Shown piece after piece: positions 6,739-13,669 of a stretch of DNA of 16,846 nucleotides. The DNA lies in NCBI GenBank assembly GCA_934338765.1, contig CAKRHL010000030.1:1-16846 (forward strand), in the 5' to 3' direction. The translations under genes were made by a program, and so were the position numbers. Under the pieces are notes generated by a model. It was not told the origin of the DNA and searched no databases. It saw only the letters and a list, made by a program, of their open reading frames with translations. Each line of letters opens with the position of its first letter. Position 1 is the stretch's first letter. The DNA is from an uncultured Lachnospiraceae bacterium (GTDB lineage Bacteria; Bacillota; Clostridia; Lachnospirales; Lachnospiraceae).

Positions 6739-7917
6739 CTATAACACATTAAAAAATGCATTTTCCGGCGGTTCGCAGGAAATACACTGACACTCCTCTA
6801 CCCGCTGACCTAATTTCTGAAATTTGAAATATACGGCAGCCGCCAGATACTTTGCCGTACATTCCCTGAAGCTGCAATGATCCAGAAGCACATCATGTAT
6901 GGTATCTGCATAGACAGCCCCTCCATATTCCGCATTACCGCCCTGAAACTCGCAATTTACGATCTCTGCCATGGCACTCCCCTCAATAGAGACCATGCCG
7001 GCTCCGCAGTCACTAAAATGTGTATCATGGATCCGGATCGCATTGCCCTCGAAGGATACCGCCCTGACCCCATCGGTCCGCCGGAACCAGCAATCATTGA
7101 TCAGCAAATATCCTGTGGTTTGTTTCAGAAGACCACAGTGACCACCACAATCCACAGAGGTATCCGTCAGCATGACAACAGCTGCACCCTCGATTGAAAG
7201 CCAGTACGGAGATGAACAACCTGTAATGATAATATGTCCATGATCCACCTGAAATCTTCCCCCATGAACAATAATGCTTCCCTCAACACTCATGTCCGCC
7301 CCATGGATCAGCAGAGAACCACCCTTATCCACCTCAATATCTCCCTGTACGGTCATGGGATAGTCTAAAACTACCGTTTCTCCATCCCGTATCCTCATGC
7401 CCCGGCTTTGTTTTTCCATATAAAACTGCGGAAAAAACCATGTCAGAAAATCATATCGAATATGATAGCCTTCCTCTGAAAAGTCATTTACCAGCTCCAC
7501 TGCCTTTTGAAGGTCATTCTTTCTCATGCATTGATAAAACTCTTCAAAGAAATCTGTCTCCGTCCCGGAAAACTGAAATACCTGCAAAAAATCCTTCAGA
7601 ACGGCCCGGCAGTATTCCTCTGACCATGCCGCATGATTTAAAATGCTATACAGATCCAGCGTAAAGCAATACTGTTCTTCTTTCCCTCCCAGCAATGCAA
7701 ACACCTTGTCGATCCATTCTTCGAAATGATTGTTCAGATCAAAAAAGATCTGCTGCCATTGATATTCCGGTAAATGCATGGCTCTTAAAATGTCTTCAAA
7801 AAAGTCCTGTGTTTCCATAATGGACTTCATATGCCCCATAGACATCACTCCAAGTCCAAAACAATATGTATACTGAAATGATGGATTCTTTTTCCAAAAC
7901 GGATGATGTTTTTCCAT
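6739..7917 (-). CDS. Shorter paralogous beta-helix protein with TerB-like N-terminus
   Basis: This 392-aa protein is a paralogue of the 613-aa product 30 bases downstream. Both have an N-terminal helical region with a shared LDLY motif (TLDLYSILNHAAW here, MLDLYNISSEAQ there) followed by a beta-helix. Here the helix starts near residue 172 with regular strand-turn steps (MTVQGDIEV, ADMSVEGSIIVHGG) and ends with Cys-rich rungs (NCEF, HCSFRECTA, EECQCISC). It has about half as many rungs as its partner. There is no signal peptide. An ATG at 7929 abuts AAAGGA with no gap, so I prefer the ATG at 7917, although its spacing (12 bases) is long; 7929 remains possible. The gene follows the ParA-like gene by under 40 bases. 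Confidence 0.82.
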   Translation of the reverse strand: MEKHHPFWKKNPSFQYTYCFGLGVMSMGHMKSIMETQDFFEDILRAMHLPEYQWQQIFFDLNNHFEEWIDKVFALLGGKEEQYCFTLDLYSILNHAAWSEEYCRAVLKDFLQVFQFSGTETDFFEEFYQCMRKNDLQKAVELVNDFSEEGYHIRYDFLTWFFPQFYMEKQSRGMRIRDGETVVLDYPMTVQGDIEVDKGGSLLIHGADMSVEGSIIVHGGRFQVDHGHIIITGCSSPYWLSIEGAAVVMLTDTSVDCGGHCGLLKQTTGYLLINDCWFRRTDGVRAVSFEGNAIRIHDTHFSDCGAGMVSIEGSAMAEIVNCEFQGGNAEYGGAVYADTIHDVLLDHCSFRECTAKYLAAAVYFKFQKLGQRVEECQCISCEPPENAFFNVL

Positions 7918-7953
7918 ATTGACGGTCATTCCTTTCTGCGCATCCCAAAATCC

Positions 7954-8796
7954 CTATGGATTATTCTTTGCCCGTTTCTGCTGCCCCATTTTTCCAAAAT
8001 GGGCCACATTCTCCTTTAACATGATCACAGCCTTTTTTACCTCCCCCATAAAGTATTCATTTTCTGCCCGGCTGCTTTTCAGATAGTTTCGATTCAAAAA
8101 AGGTATCATCGTACCCTCACCGGCAGCAATATGCAGATCAATATTATACGGGATCACTGCTAATTTCTCCCCTGGGATATGGTACTGTTTTTTTATCAAT
8201 TCCAGATCAAACGGATTCTCTTTCTCATATTGACCAACCAGGAAAACCGATTTCGGCAAAATAGACATATAATGCTCAAAATAATCGTCCCACGCCTCCC
8301 TGTCCTGATCAATACTGACCACTACCATATCTGCTTCTTCCAGAATCTGGACGGAGCTTGCATTCCCTCTGGACTCTGTATCAATAAATACCATATCGGA
8401 AATATTTTCCAGACACTCAAACAAGTCCTTATGTGCCAGTTCAAACTCATATTCAAACACTTCACGATTCACAATGTAGCTTTGCGGGAGATAATAGATA
8501 CTTGAATATAAAAGAGGGATAGATGCTTTCCTGATCATCTGTTCATTTGCCGTGCCGGTATATAATCGCTTGAGTATGTACTCGATACCATATTTATTAT
8601 AATACTGCCCGGTTTCATGAAGCATCGCAATCTTGTCAGGAGATAACAGCATACCATTGAGATTGTTGACATTGTAATGATTCTCCAAAAGAACGCTTCT
8701 GCCAAGCCCTGCTATGGCAGATACAGCTGCAATGCAGACCATATTGGTGGATACACCACCATTTTTTCTGATGTTACTCCAAAATGCAATTTTCAT
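7954..8796 (-). CDS. ParA/MinD/CpaE-like protein with degenerate P-loop
   Basis: This 280-aa protein begins like a ParA/MinD-type ATPase: beta strand KIAFWS, then a glycine-rich loop RKNGGVSTN (10-18), a long helix with Ala and Met, and RSVLLENHYN where ParA proteins have the strand after the first helix. A second strand, MVFIDTESRGN (135-145), fits the Walker A-prime/B position, followed by ADMVVVSIDQD. The canonical KGGVGKTT loop is altered: both its lysines are replaced (by N12 and T17) and the T at the Mg2+-binding position is N18. It may therefore bind nucleotide weakly or only act structurally. The start is fixed by an in-frame stop directly before the ATG. GGAAAGG lies about 13 bases upstream, an unusually long spacing. 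It is the first gene of the beta-helix operon. Pilus-related CpaE/TadZ and MinD-like positioning proteins are the nearest types I can suggest. Confidence 0.75.
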   Translation of the reverse strand: MKIAFWSNIRKNGGVSTNMVCIAAVSAIAGLGRSVLLENHYNVNNLNGMLLSPDKIAMLHETGQYYNKYGIEYILKRLYTGTANEQMIRKASIPLLYSSIYYLPQSYIVNREVFEYEFELAHKDLFECLENISDMVFIDTESRGNASSVQILEEADMVVVSIDQDREAWDDYFEHYMSILPKSVFLVGQYEKENPFDLELIKKQYHIPGEKLAVIPYNIDLHIAAGEGTMIPFLNRNYLKSSRAENEYFMGEVKKAVIMLKENVAHFGKMGQQKRAKNNP

Positions 8797-8892
8797 TTAA
8801 TTAACCATGCCTTTCCTATTCCTGCCGTCTCTGGTCAGCAGAAACAAATCTACGTATAAAATAATTTTTCTCATCTTATTACCCGGAATATG

Positions 8893-8922
8893 TCGTATGA
8901 CAATCATATGATAATTTGACGA
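8893..8922. repeat. Palindrome with imperfect flanks, overlapping a promoter
   Basis: ATCATATGAT (8903-8912) is a perfect palindrome, extended at its ends by TCGT and ACGA arms. The predicted -10 box of the ParA-like operon falls inside it, so it could be a repressor operator. The middle parts of the arms do not match well. Confidence 0.4.
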
Positions 8923-8931
8923 TCCCGTAAA
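8903..8931 (-). promoter_or_regulatory. Predicted promoter of the ParA-like/beta-helix operon
   Basis: On the minus strand -35 TTTACG (8926-8931), a 17-base spacer and -10 TATGAT (8903-8908) give a leader of about 100 bases before the ParA-like gene. The -35 matches consensus at four of six positions and the -10 at five of six. Confidence 0.5.
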
Positions 8932-8990
8932 GGCATTTTAATTTTTTCTACTTTTTTAATAAATTCGCGTGTCACATTTTGTTGTATAAT

Positions 8991-9025
8991 TCAGAAAATG
9001 CCATGTATGACAAGGCATTTTCTGA
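8991..9025 (-). terminator. Perfect 12-bp hairpin after the fliB-like gene
   Basis: TCAGAAAATGCC and GGCATTTTCTGA form a perfect 12-bp stem with an 11-base loop, about 60 bases past the fliB-like stop. It is not followed by a T run on either strand, so it may be an atypical terminator or an mRNA 3'-end stabiliser. Confidence 0.5.
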
Positions 9026-9086
9026 TCTTGCCTACTATGAAACTACAGCTCCCTTTTGTTCCATTCTCATGATCCACCTATCTTCT

Positions 9087-10112
9087 TCAAGATATCTTAA
9101 TGATTATTTCGGCTAAATATTCTAAATTTTTAAATATATCCCTTAATAATGACAAAAATTGTCCGGAGCGCTTTTTACTGTGTGCACAGAAACGATACAT
9201 CCAATTGATCTCCGCCACGATGGATGCCTGATCGTTTTTCTGCATGGTCTGATAACGTCCATACCGCAGCAGATAAAACAGAAACAACTCTCCCAATGTC
9301 AGAAACAAACTGTCCTCTCCCGATTCATCCGGAAACTCCAGACAACGGCTGTATACCCGGTACAAAATATAGTTTCCGGTAAATTGTTGCAGCTTCTCCC
9401 CATACTCCTCTTGAAATGCCATCATATGACTTATAATTTCCGCTGCTCCATAATCCTTTTCAAAATAATCAAAGCTTCCCTCCAGATAATGAAGCTCCGG
9501 TGAAGAAGACAAAATTTCCAGACATCCGTCCATCAGATCGTACATCCGTTGATATAAGTCCCACAAAAGAGGAACCCTTTCTTCCATAGAGAGGGATGCT
9601 GCTGCAGAGCGTTTCTCTAAAGAATCCATAAACCTCTCCAGCCCTTCCCTTCGCTCCTTCTCATATGGAAGCTCTCTCCAGTGGATCTTCTGCTTTGTTT
9701 CCCCATCTGTCATGTACCAGCCCACGGACTTCGTCCAGAGATATTCTGCTGTCACAGGACAGGATGCCGCCATGGACATCCAGTAATCCCCCCGCACTCT
9801 GCCTGCCAGTCTCGGAAACTTCCGGCAGGTGATACAAAGCATCTCTTCGCTGCTGTTTCTCTGTATACGGCACAAACCGTCCGGATCAAGCATCACACAG
9901 CTTCCATCCGGACGGTTCATAAAATAATATCCGTCTCGCTTTTTTTGTATATGCCGCAGAATATCCTCTTTCAATTCCGATCCCGGCAACGTATGAAACC
10001 GTTCCATTGCCTCTTCATCCACCCGGATACTCCATCCTGCGCAGCATGTAGATGGACATTCCCCTGCCATACAGGAGAATGTCTTGTAAATGTCTAAATA
10101 ATAATATCTCAT
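9087..10112 (-). CDS. fliB: FliB-family lysine N-methylase
   Basis: This 341-aa protein has the hallmark of the FliB family, which methylates lysines on flagellin in Salmonella. The cysteine-rich N-terminal signature has C14, C19 and the C23-C24 pair in a CPSTCCAGW context, followed by SCVMLDPDGLCRI (C72, C81) and MLCITCRKFPR (C93, C96). These Cys residues probably bind an iron-sulfur cluster or metal. The rest is helical and variable, and the length is slightly short of the usual 370-400 aa. It starts five bases after the stop of a 50-aa membrane-protein gene with only a weak ribosome site, suggesting translational coupling. No flagellar gene is nearby, so the substrate could be flagellin encoded elsewhere or another surface protein. 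Confidence 0.82.
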   Translation of the reverse strand: MRYYYLDIYKTFSCMAGECPSTCCAGWSIRVDEEAMERFHTLPGSELKEDILRHIQKKRDGYYFMNRPDGSCVMLDPDGLCRIQRNSSEEMLCITCRKFPRLAGRVRGDYWMSMAASCPVTAEYLWTKSVGWYMTDGETKQKIHWRELPYEKERREGLERFMDSLEKRSAAASLSMEERVPLLWDLYQRMYDLMDGCLEILSSSPELHYLEGSFDYFEKDYGAAEIISHMMAFQEEYGEKLQQFTGNYILYRVYSRCLEFPDESGEDSLFLTLGELFLFYLLRYGRYQTMQKNDQASIVAEINWMYRFCAHSKKRSGQFLSLLRDIFKNLEYLAEIIIKIS

Positions 10113-10116
10113 GGCT

Positions 10117-10269
10117 CTAAAATGTCAGATCTGACTTTGCCTGAAGCAGCTTTGCCCCATTAACGATCACTGCAACGCCGGCAGCAATGCCACCAACGAT
10201 CAAAAGAATCCCTGTAACCAGACTAAATGCTCCTACTGATTTCATCGTCTTATAAACCTTCTCTGCCAT
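10117..10269 (-). CDS. Small membrane protein, 50 aa
   Basis: This short gene has an excellent ribosome site, GGAGG, six bases before its ATG. The 50-aa product begins MAEKVYKTMKSVGAF and then forms one long hydrophobic, glycine-rich segment (about 13-37, with GILLIVGGIAAGVAVIV). It ends with a short basic and polar tail (AKLLQAKSDLTF). It is a single-pass or hairpin membrane protein without a cleavage site that I can see. It lies between pyrE and the fliB-like gene on the same strand, and its stop is only five bases from the fliB start, so it is probably coupled to that gene. I do not recognise a named family. Confidence 0.75.
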   Translation of the reverse strand: MAEKVYKTMKSVGAFSLVTGILLIVGGIAAGVAVIVNGAKLLQAKSDLTF

Positions 10270-10285
10270 AACGCTCCTCCATTTT

Positions 10286-10378
10286 TCAATTATGATCTGC
10301 CAGTTTCTTAATCTTAAAAATCAAATCCTTAACTATATTGTCCGGATCAATCTCATGCATAAATTTACTTACATCCAT
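10286..10378 (-). CDS. Possible 30-aa ORF overlapping the end of pyrE
   Basis: An ORF in a different frame starts inside the last codons of pyrE (ATG at 10378) and ends 16 bases before the 50-aa gene. The peptide begins MDVSKFMHEIDPDN and ends in a basic amphipathic stretch (LIFKIKKLADHN). AAAGAG lies close upstream but with very short spacing. An in-frame ATG at codon 7 is also possible. The evidence is limited to its position, its codon-like composition and tight packing. It may be non-coding spacer instead. Confidence 0.3.
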   Translation of the reverse strand: MDVSKFMHEIDPDNIVKDLIFKIKKLADHN

Positions 10379-11042
10379 ACTCTTTATAATATGCATCAAT
10401 GGCTGCTTTAATCGTATCATCGATCACAATTTTACCCTGACACTCCTTATTGTACAGACATTCTACCACGTCCTCCATAGTTACAATGGCATTGGCACCA
10501 AAGCCATACTTCTCCTGAATCTCATCCAATGCACTGGCATTGCTGGAAAGACCTCTCTCCATACGGTTCAGGGATACCATCAGACCAAGGATCTCCACGT
10601 CTCCCTGTGCCTGAATGATCGGGAATGTCTCCTCGATGGACTTACCGGATGTGGTGACATCCTCAATGATCACAACCTTATCTCCATCCTTAATCTTGCT
10701 GCCTAAAAGGATACCGGTATCTCCGTGGTCCTTTACCTCCTTACGGTTGGAGCAGTAACGTATCTCCTTGCCATACAGCTCATCAAAAGCCATCGTCGTA
10801 GCAACACTAAGAGGAATACCTTTATATGCCGGTCCGAAAAGCACATCAAAATCATCCCCGTAATGCTCATGGATCGCTTTTGCGTAATACTGACCCAGCT
10901 TGCGAAGCTGTGCACCTGTCACATAGGCTCCTGCATTCATAAAAAATGGGGATTTGCGGCCGCTCTTTAATGTGAAGTCGCCGAACTTCAATACGTTGCT
11001 CTCCACCATAAATTCGATAAATTCCTGCTTGTACTGTTCCAT
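10365..11042 (-). CDS. pyrE: Orotate phosphoribosyltransferase
   Basis: This enzyme joins orotate to PRPP to give orotidine 5'-monophosphate, the step before PyrF in UMP synthesis. The 225-aa chain shows the type I phosphoribosyltransferase PRPP loop VVIIEDVTTSGKS (123-135), the N-terminal orotate-site pattern FTLKSGRKSPFFMN (23-36), and FGPAYKGIPLS (69-79). Its length is normal for the longer OPRTase group. AGGAGG lies nine bases before the ATG. It starts 37 bases after the amino-acid importer ATPase gene and is probably cotranscribed with it. It is thus separated from pyrFKD by the three importer genes. Confidence 0.96.
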   Translation of the reverse strand: MEQYKQEFIEFMVESNVLKFGDFTLKSGRKSPFFMNAGAYVTGAQLRKLGQYYAKAIHEHYGDDFDVLFGPAYKGIPLSVATTMAFDELYGKEIRYCSNRKEVKDHGDTGILLGSKIKDGDKVVIIEDVTTSGKSIEETFPIIQAQGDVEILGLMVSLNRMERGLSSNASALDEIQEKYGFGANAIVTMEDVVECLYNKECQGKIVIDDTIKAAIDAYYKEYGCK

Positions 11043-11079
11043 TGTATAATACCTCCTTAATTTTAATAAACCTCTCCCA

Positions 11080-11868
11080 CTACACTGTCTGCGAAAATCT
11101 CGACAAGAACTGTCTCGTCCTCTCCTCCTGCGGATTCTCGATCACCTGCTTGGCATCACCCTGCTCCACGATCACGCCGCTGTCCATAAAGATCACCTGA
11201 TCAGCCACATCTCTGGCAAATGCCATCTCGTGAGTTACAATAACCATGGTCATATTCTGGTCTGCCAGACTGCGGATTACTTTCAGTACCTCTCCGGTCA
11301 GCTCCGGATCCAGAGCTGAAGTCGGCTCGTCAAAGCAGAGGATATCCGGCTTCAAGGCCAATGCTCTGGCGATCGCCACACGCTGCTGCTGACCGCCGGA
11401 AAGCTGGTGTGGATAATGCTCCATACGGTCAGATAAGCCCATCTTGTCCAAAAGCTCCTTCGCCTCTGTCTCAATTTCCTCGTAAATCTTCTTTTTATTC
11501 TCCTTAAAACCCGGCTTTCCCTTTTCCAGAAGCTGTCTTGCCAGCATAACATTCTGCAGTGCCGTATACTGCGGAAACAGATGAAACGCCTGGAATACCA
11601 TGCCAAAATGAAGACGCTTCATACGGATATCCTTCTCCTTGATGGAAGAGGCATCCTGTGCGTCAAACAGAGTTTCTCCCTGCACGATGATCTTGCCTTT
11701 GTCAGGTCTCTCCAAAAAGTTCAGACAACGTAAAAGTGTTGTCTTACCGGAGCCGGAGGAACCAATGATCGCCAATGCCTGTCCCTTTTCCAGCGAAAAG
11801 GAAATATCCTTGAGGACCGGGGTACGGTCAAAGGATTTCTCGATATTTTGTACTTCTAAGATTGCCAT
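11080..11868 (-). CDS. Polar amino-acid ABC importer, ATPase (GlnQ type)
   Basis: This 262-aa ATPase is of the polar-amino-acid importer group (GlnQ/HisP/ArtP). Visible motifs are Walker A GSSGSGKT (36-43), Q-loop FGMVFQAFHLFPQ (88-100), signature LSGGQQQR (156-163), Walker B ILCFDEPTSALDP (176-188) and switch region VIVTHEMAFARDV. The FHLFP stretch is characteristic of this subgroup. A spacer-like segment, about residues 111-135, is slightly longer than in GlnQ and Lys-rich. AGGAGG lies eight bases before the ATG, and the permease stop is 12 bases upstream. It would drive uptake with the two upstream products. Confidence 0.95.
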   Translation of the reverse strand: MAILEVQNIEKSFDRTPVLKDISFSLEKGQALAIIGSSGSGKTTLLRCLNFLERPDKGKIIVQGETLFDAQDASSIKEKDIRMKRLHFGMVFQAFHLFPQYTALQNVMLARQLLEKGKPGFKENKKKIYEEIETEAKELLDKMGLSDRMEHYPHQLSGGQQQRVAIARALALKPDILCFDEPTSALDPELTGEVLKVIRSLADQNMTMVIVTHEMAFARDVADQVIFMDSGVIVEQGDAKQVIENPQEERTRQFLSRFSQTV

Positions 11869-11880
11869 TCGATTGTCCTC

Positions 11881-12570
11881 CTATTTGAAATATTCCAGTT
11901 TACGCTCCAGCCATCCAAGGAACAGCGTGAGTATACCACTAAATACAAGATAATAAACTGCAGTAAAGAATAACGGCCAGATCTGTCCGGAAATACCCTG
12001 GGATCCCTTCAGGAATGCCTGACCTGCCCAGATGATCTCCTGCAGGGCAATGATACGCGCCAGTGAGGTGTCCTTCACCAGAGTAATGATCTCATTGGAG
12101 ATCGGAGGGACGATCCGTTTGATCATCTGCAACAGAGTAACCTTAAAAAAGATCTGCCGCTTTGTCATACCAAGTACAAGACCGGCTTCCTGCTGCCCCT
12201 TTGGCACGCTCTGGATACCACCACGGTATATCTCGGAAAAATAGCAGGAATAATTGATGATAAAGGACACTGCCGCCGCCATAAATCTGCCTTCCTCACC
12301 GCCGCTCCAGATCGTTTTGCCCAGAACCAGTCCCGGAAAGTAATAAATGATCAGAAGCTGGATCATCAATGGTGTTCCACGGATGATCCATACGATAAGC
12401 TTCGTAAGATACCTTAACGGACGAAATCCGGATAACGATCCAAAGGAAATAATAAGTCCCAGTGGAAAAGCCCCCAGAAGTGTCACAAAAAATAACTTTA
12501 ATGTTTGTAAAAAGCCCACATTTAATGCATGAAATACAATGGGCATCTGTTCCATAATCGTTGACATCAT
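11881..12570 (-). CDS. Polar amino-acid ABC importer, permease (HisM/GlnP type)
   Basis: This 229-aa membrane protein is of the HisMQ/GlnP permease family. It has about five hydrophobic segments. The typical IIRGTPLMIQLLIIYYF stretch lies near the middle, and the cytoplasmic coupling loop QEAGLVLGMTKRQIFFKV contacts the ATPase. The start is at 12570 or at the adjacent ATG three bases later; an AGG-type ribosome site precedes both. It probably works as a homodimer, because no second permease gene is present. A hairpin at 12607-12638 separates it from the binding-protein gene. Confidence 0.93.
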   Translation of the reverse strand: MMSTIMEQMPIVFHALNVGFLQTLKLFFVTLLGAFPLGLIISFGSLSGFRPLRYLTKLIVWIIRGTPLMIQLLIIYYFPGLVLGKTIWSGGEEGRFMAAAVSFIINYSCYFSEIYRGGIQSVPKGQQEAGLVLGMTKRQIFFKVTLLQMIKRIVPPISNEIITLVKDTSLARIIALQEIIWAGQAFLKGSQGISGQIWPLFFTAVYYLVFSGILTLFLGWLERKLEYFK

Positions 12571-12606
12571 TATACCTGCCTTTTATGATTTCTCTCTTTG
12601 CATAGC

Positions 12607-12638
12607 AAAAGCTGCCGCAAATATTACATCACGGCAGC
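12607..12638 (-). terminator. Intra-operon hairpin after the binding-protein gene
   Basis: GCTGCCG and CGGCAGC form a 7-bp GC-rich stem with a 14-base loop, followed on the minus strand by TTTTGC. Such a weak terminator or mRNA-stabilising stem between binding protein and permease is common in ABC importer operons and would make more binding protein than membrane parts. Confidence 0.6.
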
Positions 12639-12652
12639 CACGCTTATGTATA

Positions 12653-13501
12653 TTACTGCTCGATCAGTGCCGCCTGGACACCATACTTCTCGGCTGTCTT
12701 CTTCATACTGCCATCCTTGTAGCTCTCAGCAAAAAAGTCATTTAACTTCTCTGCCATATCAGATTCCTTACGGAAACCAACACCGTACTCCTCGCTGTTA
12801 AAGCTTGCGGTATAAGTAAGCTTCTCATAACCGGTACCCTTGCCAACCATAGCGGCTGCCATCAGAGAATCGATCACAGCAGCATCGGATGTTCCTGCGG
12901 AAACCTCCATCAGCGCATCTGCCTGTGCCTTAACGGCTGTGTAATTGTAACCGAGCTTTGAAAGCTCCTTCTCTCCGGCAGAACCTGCCTCTACTGCAAA
13001 GTTCAGATCCTTCATACTTTCTACAGTGCTGTATTTATCCTTGTCTGCCTCTTTTACAATGGCAACCTGCGCATTGTTGCAGTATGCATTGGTGCAGGCC
13101 ATAGAGCTTGTTACCTCGTCAGTAAGTGTCATACCGTTCCATACACAGTCGATAGACTTCGCATCCAGCTCCAGGACTTTATTGTCCCAGTCGATCTCTA
13201 CGAATTCAGCCTTAACCCCAAGGCTCTTTGCAAATGCCTTTGCCATATCTGCATCAAAACCGATCCACTCATCAGATCCCTTCTGATAATCCATTGGCTC
13301 AAAATCCGTAATACCCACGATCAATGTTCCCTTATCCTGGATATATGCCAGGTCAGAGCCGTTGTCACTCTTTGAGCTTCCTTTGCTCTCTGAGGATGCC
13401 TTATCGCTTGTTGTGTTGTCTGCGTTGTTTGTACTTCCACAGGCTGTCATGCTAAAGCACATTGCCAGTGAAAGCATCATTGCTAATACTCTCTTCTTCA
13501 T
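12653..13501 (-). CDS. Amino-acid ABC importer, substrate-binding lipoprotein
   Basis: This 282-aa extracytoplasmic solute-binding protein is of family 3 (polar amino acids). It begins MKKRVLAMMLSLAMCFSMTA followed by C21, a lipoprotein signal that would anchor it to the membrane. A low-complexity Ser/Asn/Lys linker (to about residue 48) precedes the mature domain. That domain opens with GTLIVGITDFEPMDY and GFDADMAKAFAKSLG and has the hinge-type VESMKDLNFAVEAGSAGE. The usual TxxR ligand arginine appears as LTDEVTSS, so the carboxylate contact may differ and specificity (Gln, Glu, cystine or other) cannot be read. The ribosome site AAGGAG lies seven bases before the ATG. The promoter is at 13612-13640. 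Confidence 0.93.
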   Translation of the reverse strand: MKKRVLAMMLSLAMCFSMTACGSTNNADNTTSDKASSESKGSSKSDNGSDLAYIQDKGTLIVGITDFEPMDYQKGSDEWIGFDADMAKAFAKSLGVKAEFVEIDWDNKVLELDAKSIDCVWNGMTLTDEVTSSMACTNAYCNNAQVAIVKEADKDKYSTVESMKDLNFAVEAGSAGEKELSKLGYNYTAVKAQADALMEVSAGTSDAAVIDSLMAAAMVGKGTGYEKLTYTASFNSEEYGVGFRKESDMAEKLNDFFAESYKDGSMKKTAEKYGVQAALIEQ

Positions 13502-13547
13502 TATGTAACTCCTTCCTCATGTCACTGTCTGTTTCTTTTCCTCTCCG

Positions 13548-13606
13548 GTCATTTCAAAAAATGACACATCAGAATCCTGTGCTTGCAAATAAGCTTACCA
13601 GCACAG
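13548..13606 (-). promoter_or_regulatory. Structured 5' leader of the importer-pyrE operon
   Basis: Two stems lie in the predicted 105-base leader. CTGTGCT/AGCACAG (13577-13606) begins almost at the expected transcript start, and GTCATTT/AAATGAC (13548-13565) is a perfect 7-bp stem with a four-base loop. Neither is followed by a T run, and no T-box or known riboswitch core is visible. A role in mRNA stability is the simplest reading. Confidence 0.4.
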
Positions 13607-13611
13607 ATTTC

Positions 13612-13640
13612 ATAATATCATAGCCCAATGCAGGTGTAAA
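13612..13640 (-). promoter_or_regulatory. Promoter of the importer-pyrE-fliB operon
   Basis: On the minus strand -35 TTTACA (13635-13640), a 17-base spacer and -10 TATTAT (13612-13617) precede the binding-protein gene by about 110 bases. The tandem repeats at 13670-13755 lie about 30 bases upstream of the -35. Confidence 0.75.
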
Positions 13641-13669
13641 GATAATGTTAAATTTTCATGCCAATATTG

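Larger units (their letters stand above)
8797..9086. other. Intergenic region between fliB-like gene and ParA-like operon
   Basis: This 290-base gap is AT-rich with no convincing ORF. On the minus strand it holds the 3' end of the fliB transcript with a perfect 12-bp hairpin (8991-9025), then a palindrome-overlapping promoter (8903-8931) and a leader of about 100 bases. TTGTCATAC occurs twice on the minus strand, near 8893-8903 and 9003-9013. A three-codon mini-ORF (ATG GTT AAT TAA) lies immediately before the ParA-like start. Confidence 0.6.

Noticed and set aside
9681..10097. 138-codon plus-strand ORF
   Set aside because: It is antisense to the Cys-rich N-terminus of the FliB-type gene, and its His/Cys content mirrors that gene.
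13548..13606. T-box leader for the amino-acid importer
   Set aside because: The conserved T-box sequence and an antiterminator/terminator pair are not present.
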